Below are positions 1 through 6,917 of a DNA stretch of 43,580 bases, piece by piece. Origin of the DNA: Parcubacteria group bacterium Gr01-1014_29. GTDB lineage: Bacteria > Patescibacteriota > Minisyncoccia > Ryanbacterales > 2-02-FULL-48-12. The stretch spans positions 1 to 43,580 of the forward strand of contig VMFT01000004.1 in assembly GCA_007376195.1 (NCBI GenBank), read 5' to 3'. The translations under genes were made by a program, and so were the position numbers. The notes beneath the pieces are model-generated. The model was not told the DNA's origin, made no database searches, and saw nothing but the letters and a program-made list of their open reading frames with translations. Within the stretch, counting starts at the first letter, position 1. Every line of letters begins with the position of its first letter.

Positions 1-310
1 ATAAGGTCACATGTCTATTTTTAATGTGAAATCGAGCGAGGTTGTATTCTTTCGCATAACCATCGAAGAACCCGTTATCGAGCATCTCTGTAGAGATACC
101 TGTAGCGGCATAACGCTCTAAGTCTTTTTGAATTTGTGAGGTAACCCATGCTGGAGCAGGACCATTTAGTTTCTCATCCAAGCGATGTGCCTCAACTTCT
201 ATCACTGGAACTTCCCTTTGCAAGCGACGCACCTTGATCATAAGCGAATTAATAGCGAGTAGTAGTCCTATGATCACTGCTGTCAATAAAAAACGAGTCG
301 TTTTCTTCAT
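1..310 (-). CDS. N-terminal part of a membrane-anchored protein (runs off the window)
   Basis: An open frame on the minus strand starts with ATG at 310 and continues past base 1, giving 103 residues. It begins MKKTTRFLLTAVIIGLLLAI, a short basic stretch followed by a hydrophobic segment, so a signal anchor or signal peptide is likely. The rest is polar (…EVEAHRLDEKLNGPAPAWV…) and presumably extracytoplasmic. I do not recognise the family. It lies only 7 bases after the stop of the truncated dnaE, on the same strand, so the two are probably co-transcribed or the junction is a rearrangement point. Confidence 0.6.
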   Translation of the reverse strand, partial: MKKTTRFLLTAVIIGLLLAINSLMIKVRRLQREVPVIEVEAHRLDEKLNGPAPAWVTSQIQKDLERYAATGISTEMLDNGFFDGYAKEYNLARFHIKNRHVTL

Positions 311-317
311 GTCTGTC

Positions 318-2324
318 CTATTTTGACAAAAATTTTTCTGCTTTGGGGTGGAAGTATGTGATAGGTTTTTTGCCGTGTTTGCGAGCGATATATTCCGGAA
401 TATTATTCATGGGCCCCGGGCGGTAGAGAGCAACCATGGCATTGATATCATAGATGGTGGTGGGTTCCAATTCTTTAAGGTAACTTGTCATATTTGTGCC
501 GTTTAACTGGAACAATCCTTCCGTTTCGCCCCGCGCAAGCATGGCAAATGTTTTTTTGTCGTCAAACGGTATCTCTTCGATGTTAATTTCTACGCCGCAG
601 TGTTTTTGTATCAGACGCACCGCATTTTCCAAAATCGCAAGGTTGCGGATTCCCAGAAAATCAAGTTTTGTAAGACCAACACCATCCTCGCCGATCGTGT
701 ACATATCGTACTGCGTAATGCGTTTGCCGCTTTCTTTGGGGTCATATTGAATGGGCACATACTCTACAAGCGGCCGGGGGGCGATAACCACGCCCGCCGC
801 GTGCACCGAAACGTGGCGTATGGTTCCTTCCAGTTTTTTGGAGATATCAAGAATATGGCGAACCTCCGGGTTAGTGTCATACAAGCGGTTAAGTTCCGGC
901 TGCATTTCCATCGCGTGCTCAATTGTCATGGGAAGTCCTTGTAACCCCATGGGAATTAATCGCGCGATGCTATCGCCCAGTTCATACGGTTTTCCGAGAG
1001 CTCGGGCGACATCGCGCACGGCTCCCCGCGCCATCATGGTGCCAAACGTGCCAATCTGTGCGACTTTATCGTCGCCGTATTTTTTCTTTGCGTAGTCTAT
1101 AACTTCCTCGCGGCGGTTGTCGGCAAAGTCCATGTCAATATCGGGCGCCGAGGGGCGAAACGGGTTCAAAAAACGTTCAAACGGAAGCTGAAATTCCAGA
1201 GGGTCTACATTGGTAATGCCCGAAAGATAGGCAACAAGCGAACCGGCAGCCGAACCGCGTACCGTGGTGTAAATGCCGGATTCTCGCGCGAAGCGCAGAA
1301 GATCTGCTACAACCAAAAAATACGGCGCATAGTTTTTTTGGCGGATTATCTCCAACTCATAGCGCCGGCGTTCTTCTGCTTCGGGGTTTTGCGTAAGATG
1401 CCGGTCACAAGCGCCTGAATACGTGAGCTCGTCCAGCATCTGGTCGGCTGTTTTACCCTGTTCGAGCGGGAAATCGGGAAATATAAATTTCCCCAGCTCC
1501 AGGGTTACGTTGCATTGTTGGGCAACACGCTCGGTGTTTGCCACTGCCTCTGGTATATCCTTAAACAACTCCAACGCTTCCTCGGTGGAGATAAAATGAT
1601 ACTGTCCGTTGCCGGAAAAAATCGCCGTATCGGAGATGTCGCTATTTGTTGATATGGCAATTAATGTTTTATGCGCAAGAGCATCATCCGGATGCAAATA
1701 ATGAGAATCTTGCGTAGCTACTAGGGGAATGTTGAGCCTGCCAGATAGGTCAATGAGTGAAGCACGCCATTCCTGGAAGTGTTCAATTTCAGGATGATGC
1801 GTAACCTCAATATAATAGTTTTCTTTGCCAAAAATTTCTTGATATTCGCGGATTACGTTTTCGGCGCGGTCTCTAGTACCTGATTGAAGCGCGCGACCAA
1901 GTTCACCCGCCACGCAGCCGGAAAGCGCGACCAGACCGTCCGCGTGAAGGCGCAGGAGGTCTTTATCCACGCGCGGTTTATAATAATATCCCTCCAGATG
2001 AGCGGCGGTAATGAGGTGTATGAGATTGTGATATCCGGTGTTGTTTTTGGCAAGCACTGTGAGATGATAGCGTTTGTTATCGGTACCCGGCTCTTTGTCA
2101 AAACGAGAACGGTTGGCAATATAGAGCTCCGCGCCGATGATTGGCTTGATGCCGTTTTTTACGCAGGTGCTGTAAAAATCAATGACGCCATACATGGCGC
2201 CGTGGTCGGTAAGGCCGATGGCAGACATGTTGTATCGCTTTGCAAGCTCCACCATATCGTCAATTTTTGAAAGCCCGTCAAGCAAGCTATAATGGCTATG
2301 GGTATGGAGATGAATGAAGGACAT
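318..2324 (-). CDS. dnaE: DNA polymerase III alpha subunit, C-terminally truncated
   Basis: The 668-residue product matches the N-terminal portion of bacterial DnaE, the replicative polymerase. The PHP domain begins at once (FIHLHTHSHYSLLDG, residues 3-17). The palm carries VRGSAAGSL (355-363), the acidic motif PDIDMDF (394-400) and GLTKLDFLG (550-558), so all three catalytic aspartate positions are present. The frame stops just after YRPGPMNNIPEYIARKHGKK, at …KAEKFLSK. A full DnaE is about 1,050-1,170 residues, so most of the fingers, the tandem helix-hairpin-helix, the clamp-binding motif and the OB domain are missing. Nothing resembling the missing part follows in any frame down to base 1. 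It could be a pseudogene, one half of a split gene, or a dedicated short form. Confidence 0.9.
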   Translation of the reverse strand: MSFIHLHTHSHYSLLDGLSKIDDMVELAKRYNMSAIGLTDHGAMYGVIDFYSTCVKNGIKPIIGAELYIANRSRFDKEPGTDNKRYHLTVLAKNNTGYHNLIHLITAAHLEGYYYKPRVDKDLLRLHADGLVALSGCVAGELGRALQSGTRDRAENVIREYQEIFGKENYYIEVTHHPEIEHFQEWRASLIDLSGRLNIPLVATQDSHYLHPDDALAHKTLIAISTNSDISDTAIFSGNGQYHFISTEEALELFKDIPEAVANTERVAQQCNVTLELGKFIFPDFPLEQGKTADQMLDELTYSGACDRHLTQNPEAEERRRYELEIIRQKNYAPYFLVVADLLRFARESGIYTTVRGSAAGSLVAYLSGITNVDPLEFQLPFERFLNPFRPSAPDIDMDFADNRREEVIDYAKKKYGDDKVAQIGTFGTMMARGAVRDVARALGKPYELGDSIARLIPMGLQGLPMTIEHAMEMQPELNRLYDTNPEVRHILDISKKLEGTIRHVSVHAAGVVIAPRPLVEYVPIQYDPKESGKRITQYDMYTIGEDGVGLTKLDFLGIRNLAILENAVRLIQKHCGVEINIEEIPFDDKKTFAMLARGETEGLFQLNGTNMTSYLKELEPTTIYDINAMVALYRPGPMNNIPEYIARKHGKKPITYFHPKAEKFLSK

Positions 2325-2355
2325 AATAGGTATCGTAGCGTATTATGTATCTACA

Positions 2356-2376
2356 AACAAAAAACCTCATGGGTTT
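2356..2376 (-). terminator. Weak terminator-like hairpin after the RF1 gene
   Basis: On the minus strand the arms AAACC and GGTTT enclose a 5-base loop and are followed by a T-rich run. It lies about 30 bases after the prfA-like stop codon, between that gene and dnaE. The stem is only 5 bp, so this call is tentative. Confidence 0.35.
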
Positions 2377-2406
2377 GCTAACGCCTAAGGCCTAGTTTGC
2401 TAGAGC
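2377..2406. repeat. CTAG-type dispersed hairpin repeat, copy 1
   Basis: The sequence is built from CCTAAGGCCTAG and CTAGAGCCTA words. The same words make up the intergenic repeats around 24.55, 27.3 and 27.75 kb. It fills the gap between the prfA-like stop and the hairpin before dnaE. Confidence 0.5.
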
Positions 2407-3126
2407 CTATTTTCTGAACGCTTTTACAATTTTCCCGAAATCACCCGCGAGGATGCTTTCAATGTTATGCCAGGACTTTTTGATGCGGTGGTCGGTTATG
2501 CGGTCTTGCATAAAGTTGTAGGTGCGGATTTTTTCGGAGCGGTCTCCCGTGCCTATCTGCTCTTTGCGGACTTGCGCCACATTGCCGAACTTTTTTTTCT
2601 GCTCAATCTCATAAAGTTTCGCGCGCAAAATTCCCATGGCCCGTTCGCGATTTTGCTGCTGGCTTCGCTCCGCCTGCGAGCGAACCACAATACCGGTAGG
2701 TTTGTGAAGAATGCGTACCGCTGTCTCCACCTTGTTTACGTTTTGTCCACCAGCCCCGCCGGAACGCGAAAAAGTAACTTCAATATCATTGCTTTTTATT
2801 TCGATTTCAGACGCTTCTACTTCTGGAAGAACAGCGACAGAAACAGTGGAAGTATGAATGCGCCCGGTCTTTTCTGTTTTGGGCACGCGCTGTACCCGAT
2901 GCACGCCCGATTCATGCTTAAAATCTTCGTATGACTCTTTTCCGCGAATACTGAACACAAGCTCACGGATACCGCCAAGATCACTGCTTGACTCGTCTAT
3001 CATGGAAACGCGCCAGTTTTTTTGCTGGGCGTATTTTGTGTACATATCTGCGAGCTTGCGCGCAAATAAGGCGGCTTCCTGGCCGCCCGCGCCTGCGCGG
3101 ATTTCAATAATAATAGAGTCTGCCAT
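2407..3126 (-). CDS. prfA: Peptide chain release factor 1 lacking domain 1
   Basis: The 239-residue protein contains the codon-recognition and hydrolysis domains of RF1. [15 protein letters not shown] (about 8-22) opens domain 2. [10 protein letters not shown] carries PKT, which fits the RF1-type PxT stop-codon motif rather than the SPF of RF2. [11 protein letters not shown] carries the universal GGQ that triggers peptidyl-tRNA hydrolysis. The protein starts where E. coli RF1 residue ~105 would be, so the helical domain 1 is absent (360 residues is usual). Upstream is only repeat DNA with no frame for the missing part. The start is ATG, embedded in a leader sequence shared with the L33 gene. 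Domain 1 is the PrmC-contact and recycling-factor region, so these interactions may differ. Confidence 0.88.
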   Translation of the reverse strand: MADSIIIEIRAGAGGQEAALFARKLADMYTKYAQQKNWRVSMIDESSSDLGGIRELVFSIRGKESYEDFKHESGVHRVQRVPKTEKTGRIHTSTVSVAVLPEVEASEIEIKSNDIEVTFSRSGGAGGQNVNKVETAVRILHKPTGIVVRSQAERSQQQNRERAMGILRAKLYEIEQKKKFGNVAQVRKEQIGTGDRSEKIRTYNFMQDRITDHRIKKSWHNIESILAGDFGKIVKAFRK

Positions 3127-3174
3127 GTGCCAAAAATTAAGGAGTGATAACGACTATAATTTTTGAGCATCCCG
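3121..3174 (-). repeat. 54-bp leader repeat shared with the rpmG upstream region
   Basis: Read on the minus strand, these 54 bases run from CGGGATGCTCAAAAA to TTTTTGGCACATGGCA and include the prfA start codon. They align without gaps to 13070-13123, which ends in the rpmG start codon, with 46 of 54 bases identical by my count. A CCCGAGCGAAGCGAGGG-type hairpin lies directly upstream. This may be a mobile leader or promoter module. Confidence 0.75.
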
Positions 3175-3344
3175 AGCGAAGCGAGGGATTTCCAAAAGAA
3201 TTTTTGAGTACGTTCACTGCGTTCAGTATCTTCGACATCCCGAGCGAAGCGAGGGATTTCCAAAAGAGCGAGGGATTTCCAAAAGAATTTTTGAGCACGT
3301 TCACTGTGCTCAGTATCTTCGACATCCCGAGCAACGCGAGGGAT
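3168..3344. repeat. Imperfect tandem array of CATCCCGAGCGAAGCGAGGG units
   Basis: Three copies of the hairpin word CATCCCGAGCGAAGCGAGGG begin at 3168, 3236 and 3323 (the third has CAACG for GAAGCG). They are joined by nearly identical spacers containing CCAAAAGAATTTTTGAG and TTCAGTATCTTCGA. Copies 1 and 2 are 68 bases apart. Copies 2 and 3 are 87 apart because 19 bases are duplicated. Each CCCGAGCGAAGCGAGGG can fold on itself. The array separates prfA from rpmE. Confidence 0.85.
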
Positions 3345-3350
3345 ACCTAA

Positions 3351-3632
3351 TTATTTTGTCAGTTTCTTTGAGGTTTTTCGTGCGGATGGGTGAGTTATCT
3401 TTTTTGGCTTCTTTTTTTCACGTGCTACTTTTGCCTTTGCTACACGCGCTTTAAATTTCTCTACGCGCCCCGCGGTGTCTATAAGTTTTTCCTTGCCGGT
3501 ATAGAACGGATGACAAGCGCCGCAAATCTCCACACTCATTTCTTTTTTTGTGGCGCCAATATGCATGATATTTCCACACGCGCAGGTAATTGTTGCGTCT
3601 GGATAATATGTCGGATGAGTGTCTGTTTTCAT
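3351..3632 (-). CDS. rpmE: 50S ribosomal protein L31
   Basis: The 93-residue product begins [20 protein letters not shown] and has the zinc-ribbon cysteines of L31 (CAC near residue 18, CGAC near residue 39), followed by [20 protein letters not shown], the classic L31 core. The tail is long and lysine/arginine-rich ([17 protein letters not shown]). I chose the ATG at 3632 because it gives the usual family N-terminus; an in-frame ATG lies 12 codons further upstream. The gene is divergent from rpsB. Confidence 0.93.
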   Translation of the reverse strand: MKTDTHPTYYPDATITCACGNIMHIGATKKEMSVEICGACHPFYTGKEKLIDTAGRVEKFKARVAKAKVAREKKKPKKITHPSARKTSKKLTK

Positions 3633-3670
3633 AATATGTATTTTACAATAAAACAAGAACGCATGCAAGT

Positions 3671-3699
3671 TTGCGCCATATCGCGCTCTATGGTATTAT
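3671..3699 (+). promoter_or_regulatory. rpsB promoter
   Basis: A TTGCGC -35 box (3671-3676), a 17-bp spacer and a TATTAT -10 box (3694-3699). The chosen ATG at 3707 is only 7 bases after the -10, so transcription probably starts at or next to the start codon and the mRNA is leaderless. Confidence 0.6.
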
Positions 3700-3706
3700 G
3701 ATTTTC

Positions 3707-4456
3707 ATGGTCGAGACTTCAACAATGAAAGATATACCTGTGCCCGGTATGGCTGTAAATCCAGAAATAACAGCCCTCTATCAGGCGGGGGTGCATTTTG
3801 GGTACGCAAAAACTCGCCGGCATCCCAAGATGAGGCAATATATTTTTGGCACAAAAAGCAATGTGGAGGTTTTTGATCTTTTTAAGGTCTTGCCAAAACT
3901 TCAAGAAACGCTTGACGCGCTGCGCGTCATGGGACAAGAAGGCAAAACATTCTTGTTTGTAGGCACCAAGGCATCCGCAAAAGAAGCTATCCGCATTGCA
4001 GCCCAAGAACTCGGCATGCCCTATGTAACGGAGCGCTGGCTTGGCGGTACGCTAACAAATTTTAAAGTTATAACCGACCGCGTTCAGTATTGGCTCACGC
4101 TTAGACAACAACAAGAAAGCGGCGAATTAAAAAAGTATACCAAGCACGAGCAGACAAAACTTGCGCAGGAAATTAATAAGCTTGAATATATGTTTAAGGG
4201 TATTGAGGGCATGAAACACATTCCTCACGCATTGGTAGTGATAGACCTCAAAGAAGAGTCTTTGGCGGTGCGTGAAGCAGAACGGAGAGGCGTGTCTGTC
4301 ATCGCGCTCTCCAACACGGATACCGACCCTTCATGCGCAACATATATTATTCCCGGAAACGACAATGCGAAAGCAAGCATTGCCTATATACTGCAGCGTA
4401 TTGTACAGGCATATAAAGAAGGTGTTGCAATGCAGGTTGCCGAAACTATTATATAG
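3707..4456 (+). CDS. rpsB: 30S ribosomal protein S2
   Basis: The 249-residue protein shows typical S2 blocks: GVHFGYAKTRRHPKMRQYIF, LFVGTKASAKE, TERWLGGTLTNFK, and near the C-terminus PHALVVIDLKEESLAVREA and ALSNTDTDP. S2 helps assemble the 30S head/body platform. I use ATG 3707 because it follows the -10 box by 7 bases; ATG 3725 is an alternative. The gene is followed after 6 bases by tsf, the usual rpsB-tsf pair. Confidence 0.93.
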   Translation: MVETSTMKDIPVPGMAVNPEITALYQAGVHFGYAKTRRHPKMRQYIFGTKSNVEVFDLFKVLPKLQETLDALRVMGQEGKTFLFVGTKASAKEAIRIAAQELGMPYVTERWLGGTLTNFKVITDRVQYWLTLRQQQESGELKKYTKHEQTKLAQEINKLEYMFKGIEGMKHIPHALVVIDLKEESLAVREAERRGVSVIALSNTDTDPSCATYIIPGNDNAKASIAYILQRIVQAYKEGVAMQVAETII

Positions 4457-4462
4457 ATCTTT

Positions 4463-4912
4463 ATGGTAGATTTTTCAACTGTAAAACAACTTCGTAAACA
4501 CTCCGATGCTTCAATGTCTGCATGCAAGAACGCTCTGGAAAAAGCTGATGGCGATATGGACAAAGCAATGATATTTTTGCGCGAAGAGGGAAATAAAGTC
4601 GCCCAGAAAAAAGCGGCGCGCCAAACGGGCATCGGCATCATAGAAGCGTATGTGCATACCACACAGCGCATTGGGGCGCTACTAGAAATTCGCTCCGAGA
4701 CAGATTTCGTCGCACGCAACCCTGAATTTCAAAAACTCGCGCACGACATCGCGATGCATATCGCCGCGTTAAGCCCCGAATCAATTTCCCAGCTTCTGGA
4801 ACAGCCGTTTATCAAAGATGAATCTAAAACAATAGATGATCTTCTGAAAGAAGCTATTGCGCGGTTCGGTGAAAACATACAGATAGCGCAATTTAGCCGG
4901 TTTGAGATATAA
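4463..4912 (+). CDS. tsf: Elongation factor Ts (short form)
   Basis: The 149-residue product has an N-terminal UBA-like helical domain (VKQLRKHSDASMSACKNALE) and the EF-Tu-contact motif RSETDFVARNPEF near residue 75, so it should act as the nucleotide exchange factor of EF-Tu. Only the first part of the core domain follows and the second subdomain is missing (about 280 residues in E. coli). It lies 6 bases after rpsB and 9 bases before the next gene. Confidence 0.9.
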   Translation: MVDFSTVKQLRKHSDASMSACKNALEKADGDMDKAMIFLREEGNKVAQKKAARQTGIGIIEAYVHTTQRIGALLEIRSETDFVARNPEFQKLAHDIAMHIAALSPESISQLLEQPFIKDESKTIDDLLKEAIARFGENIQIAQFSRFEI

Positions 4913-4921
4913 TAGGAGAAT

Positions 4922-5338
4922 ATGATACCCGCTCTTTCAGTATTTTTCTTCAGTATCCTTGGTATCGGAGCGTTATTTTTTAAGCATGTATCAGACGCGG
5001 CGCGTATGTCGCCGGAGGAATTGGCCGGTGTGCTTAGACGGGAGCGCCCGCTGCTTACCCAAGTGTGGGAAAGCGCTTTGAATGGTTTGCGGACTTTTTG
5101 GCATCGCTATCTGCGTGAAAAAACATTTACTTTTTTAGTAAAACTTGTCTCGCAAGTGCGCATTATGATCTTACGCATTGAGCAGCAATTGTTTCGGTTT
5201 GCCTCCCGCATTCGCTTAAAATCATCTGCTCTGAAATCTCCTAAAGAGCCATCAGAATACTGGCGCACTATGCACGGCTGGCGTAAAACAGTTCATTGGC
5301 AAAAAAATCAACCTTCTCAACCCCAAAAGGATAAATAA
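4922..5338 (+). CDS. Small membrane-anchored protein of unknown function
   Basis: A 138-residue protein that starts with a hydrophobic segment (IPALSVFFFSILGIGALFF, residues 2-20) and continues as a basic, probably helical cytoplasmic part ending in a polar Lys/Gln-rich tail. An AGGAGA Shine-Dalgarno lies 5 bases before the ATG, unlike many neighbours. It is the third gene of the rpsB-tsf cluster. I do not recognise a family. Confidence 0.65.
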   Translation: MIPALSVFFFSILGIGALFFKHVSDAARMSPEELAGVLRRERPLLTQVWESALNGLRTFWHRYLREKTFTFLVKLVSQVRIMILRIEQQLFRFASRIRLKSSALKSPKEPSEYWRTMHGWRKTVHWQKNQPSQPQKDK

Positions 5339-5368
5339 TTGACTTTGCCGCCCTAGCTCAGTGGTAGA

Positions 5369-5387
5369 CCTGCCCGCCCTTGCCTGA
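5369..5387 (+). repeat. Left inverted repeat of the tRNA-in-tRNA insert
   Basis: CCTGCCCGCCCTTGCCTGA. It pairs imperfectly with 5460-5477. The same CCTGCCCGCC word follows GGTAGA at 12893, beside tRNA-Thr(GGT). Confidence 0.75.
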
Positions 5388-5459
5388 GCCGGAGTAGCTC
5401 AATGGCAGAGCAGTGCTTTTGTAAAGCAAAGGTTAGGGGTTCGAATCCTCTCTCCGGCT
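5388..5459 (+). tRNA. tRNA-Thr(TGT), nested inside 5347-5527
   Basis: Acceptor GCCGGAG/CTCCGGC (7 bp), D arm GCTC-AATGGCA-GAGC, anticodon loop TTTGTAA with anticodon TGT, and T arm AGGGG-TTCGAAT-CCTCT. The first anticodon-stem pair (G-A) is mismatched. CCA is not encoded. It has the same anticodon as the tRNA it interrupts but a different body sequence, so it is likely the working copy. Confidence 0.93.
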
Positions 5460-5477
5460 TAGGCGATGGCAGGCGGG
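5460..5477 (+). repeat. Right inverted repeat of the tRNA-in-tRNA insert
   Basis: TAGGCGATGGCAGGCGGG, the imperfect reverse complement of 5369-5387 (about 14 paired positions). It contains GGCAGGCGGG, also found after tRNA-Thr(GGT) at 12993-13002. Confidence 0.75.
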
Positions 5478-5580
5478 GCAGCTGTTTTGTAAACAGCAGG
5501 CCGTCAGTTCGAATCTGACGGGCGGCTCAAGGCATGTTGGGCGCGGTAATGAGTTCTTATTATAAAATAAAAATAATTAT

Positions 5581-6096
5581 ATGATAAAAATCGGAGAACA
5601 AGCGCCGGAGTTCAAGCTCAAAGGCTACTTTGGCGGCAAGTTTAAGGAGTACGCGCTGAAAGATTACAAGAATAAGTGGCTCGTGATATTTTTCTACCCG
5701 CTTGATTTTACGTTTGTCTGCCCGACCGAGATAAAAGAATTTTCCGCGAAATACAGCCAATTTAAAAAACTCAACACGGAGGTGGTGGGCGTTTCGGTTG
5801 ACTCCGAGCACTCGCATAAGGCGTGGGTGGAAGGCCCATTGGGCAAAATTAATTTTCCATTGCTTTCAGATTTTCACAAACGCATGACCGAGGATTACGA
5901 TATATTATTGGAAGATGAAGGTGTTGCCTTGCGGGGCACGTTTATCGTGGATCCCTACGGCAAGCTCAAATACATGGTGGTCTCCGACAATGATGTAGGC
6001 CGCTCGGTTGATGAAACGCTTCGCGTGGTTGCGGCTCTGCAAACCGGCAAGCTCTGCCCCGTGGAATGGAAACCGGGTGACAAGACGCTGAACTAG
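5581..6096 (+). CDS. 2-Cys peroxiredoxin (AhpC/Prx1 type)
   Basis: The 171-residue thioredoxin-fold protein has the peroxidatic cysteine in DFTFVCPTEI (Cys47) and a resolving cysteine in GKLCPVEW (about Cys159). It reduces hydrogen peroxide and organic peroxides in the cytoplasm. VVGVSVDSEHSHKAW and PLLSDFHKRM are further family blocks. The C-terminal tail is shorter than in E. coli AhpC. There is no clear Shine-Dalgarno. It heads a stretch of oxidative-stress and Fe-S genes (ArsR regulator, cysteine desulfurase, ferredoxin, SOD). Confidence 0.93.
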   Translation: MIKIGEQAPEFKLKGYFGGKFKEYALKDYKNKWLVIFFYPLDFTFVCPTEIKEFSAKYSQFKKLNTEVVGVSVDSEHSHKAWVEGPLGKINFPLLSDFHKRMTEDYDILLEDEGVALRGTFIVDPYGKLKYMVVSDNDVGRSVDETLRVVAALQTGKLCPVEWKPGDKTLN

Positions 6097-6137
6097 GCGC
6101 TAGAAAATAAAAACTGGACAAAAAGAAAATGCCATGC

Positions 6138-6173
6138 TATAAAAGCCGCGAACAACAACGCGGCTTTTATAGG
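6138..6173 (+). promoter_or_regulatory. 14-bp perfect hairpin overlapping a Shine-Dalgarno
   Basis: CTATAAAAGCCGCG, an 8-base loop, and its exact complement. The 3' arm ends inside AGGAGG (6172-6177), seven bases before the ATG at 6184. It may end peroxiredoxin transcription, but it has no long T run and could instead mask the ribosome binding site of the next gene. Confidence 0.65.
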
Positions 6174-6183
6174 AGGATAATAT

Positions 6184-6495
6184 ATGACTGATTTTGAAAA
6201 AATTAAGGCAAAAATTGATAGTTTAGAAGAGCCAACATACAGGAGAGTCGTGAAGGAGACTCAAGAAAGTCTCCTTCTGGCATGTCTACTCTGGCAACGA
6301 AACATTGAGTTTGTTTTTAAAACAGCCACACTTTTATATATCCGCGTGTTTGATAGGGGAAAAATGTCTGCAGAATTTAAATGGTCAGGACAACTTGTGG
6401 GGGTCATGATCCAGAACGACATAATGGAACTGTATCAAGACAGTGACGGATTTGCACGAATCGATCTCGAAAATGGCATCCTGTCCTGTTCATAA
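6184..6495 (+). CDS. Small soluble protein of unknown function
   Basis: A 103-residue protein (MTDFEKIKAKIDSLEEPTYR…) with a predicted helical N-terminal half and a more beta-like C-terminal half (AEFKWSGQLVGVMIQNDIME). It has no signal peptide or membrane segment. The strong AGGAGG 7 bases before the ATG is partly held in a hairpin. A terminator follows directly. I do not recognise a family; its place between peroxiredoxin and a redox-type operon is the only functional hint. Confidence 0.6.
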   Translation: MTDFEKIKAKIDSLEEPTYRRVVKETQESLLLACLLWQRNIEFVFKTATLLYIRVFDRGKMSAEFKWSGQLVGVMIQNDIMELYQDSDGFARIDLENGILSCS

Positions 6496-6506
6496 AATAA
6501 TTTTCC

Positions 6507-6529
6507 AAGGGAACCATGTTCCCTTTTTT
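6507..6529 (+). terminator. Rho-independent terminator
   Basis: Stem AAGGGAAC/GTTCCCTT with a 3-base loop, then a T run. It lies 12 bases after the unknown gene and directly before the ArsR promoter. Confidence 0.8.
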
Positions 6530-6530
6530 C

Positions 6531-6559
6531 TTGACAAAATACTCATTCACATTTAACAT
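6531..6559 (+). promoter_or_regulatory. Promoter of the ArsR-cysteine desulfurase operon
   Basis: Consensus TTGACA (6531-6536), a 17-bp spacer and TAACAT (6554-6559). The palindromic operator lies just downstream, where a bound repressor would block initiation or escape. Confidence 0.65.
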
Positions 6560-6584
6560 ATAGACATTAATCAATATGTTTATA

Positions 6585-6607
6585 TGTCTAACACTTAGTG
6601 TTAGACA
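6585..6607 (+). promoter_or_regulatory. Palindromic operator for the ArsR-type regulator
   Basis: TGTCTAACAC-TTA-GTGTTAGACA, a perfect inverted repeat with 10-bp arms between the promoter and the ATG at 6619. The half-site TAGACATTA also occurs at 6561-6569. Such a site is expected for an autoregulated ArsR/SmtB dimer. Confidence 0.75.
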
Positions 6608-6618
6608 TTAGTAAGGTT

Positions 6619-6900
6619 ATGACAAACAAAAATAAAACATGCGCGGGGTGTTTCCGTACGCTTTCTGATGCCACGCGCGTGCGGATTATTCAGTTTTTAA
6701 AAACCGGCGGCGAGAAAAACGTGAACGCCATCACCAAACCCCTCGGCGTCTCCCAACCGACCGTCTCTCATCACCTGCGTCTCCTTACTGATGCGGGTTT
6801 TTTACTGCGCCGGAAGCAAGGAAAAGAGGCGCTCTATTCATTTCGGGATGATTATCCGTGCAATGGATGCGGAGTATTTCACGCGCCCATTAGAACATAA
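6619..6900 (+). CDS. ArsR/SmtB-family transcriptional repressor
   Basis: The 93-residue winged-helix protein has RTLSDATRVRIIQFLKTG and the recognition helix VSQPTVSHHLRLL (about 44-56). Two cysteine pairs stand out: CAGC (Cys8, Cys11) near the N-terminus and CNGC (Cys81, Cys84) near the C-terminus. They could bind a metal or an Fe-S cluster or act as a thiol switch. I use ATG 6619; the upstream GTG at 6598 lies inside the operator. It is followed after 17 bases by cysteine desulfurase, so it probably controls sulfur or Fe-S supply rather than arsenic resistance (inference). Confidence 0.88.
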   Translation: MTNKNKTCAGCFRTLSDATRVRIIQFLKTGGEKNVNAITKPLGVSQPTVSHHLRLLTDAGFLLRRKQGKEALYSFRDDYPCNGCGVFHAPIRT

Positions 6901-6917
6901 AACCTGAAACATGAAAC

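Larger units (their letters stand above)
5347..5527 (+). tRNA. tRNA-Thr(TGT) gene interrupted in the D arm by another tRNA
   Basis: The 5' part (5347-5368) gives the acceptor strand GCCGCCC, TA, D-stem GCTC and loop AGTGGTA, then GA. The 3' part (5478-5527) supplies GC, anticodon arm GCTGT-TTTGTAA-ACAGC (anticodon TGT), T arm GTCAG-TTCGAAT-CTGAC and acceptor strand GGGCGGC. Joined, the parts make a perfect tRNA-Thr with no mismatch in the acceptor, anticodon or T stems. Between them are 109 bases holding a second complete tRNA-Thr(TGT) flanked by imperfect inverted repeats. Without excision of the insert this outer tRNA cannot mature. Confidence 0.85.

Noticed and set aside
318-420. Split-intein junction in dnaE
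   Set aside because: The end of the frame lacks intein motifs, and the position does not match the known DnaE split site. Plain truncation fits better.
3168-3344. Possible CRISPR array
   Set aside because: The spacers between the hairpin words are themselves nearly identical, and the unit lengths (68 and 87) are wrong. It is a dispersed tandem repeat.
5369-5477. Group I intron in tRNA-Thr
   Set aside because: 109 bases are too short for a group I intron. The insert is at the D arm, not the anticodon loop, and contains a complete tRNA.
6598-6618. GTG start of the ArsR gene
   Set aside because: It lies inside the palindromic operator and adds residues not seen in the family. ATG 6619 is better.
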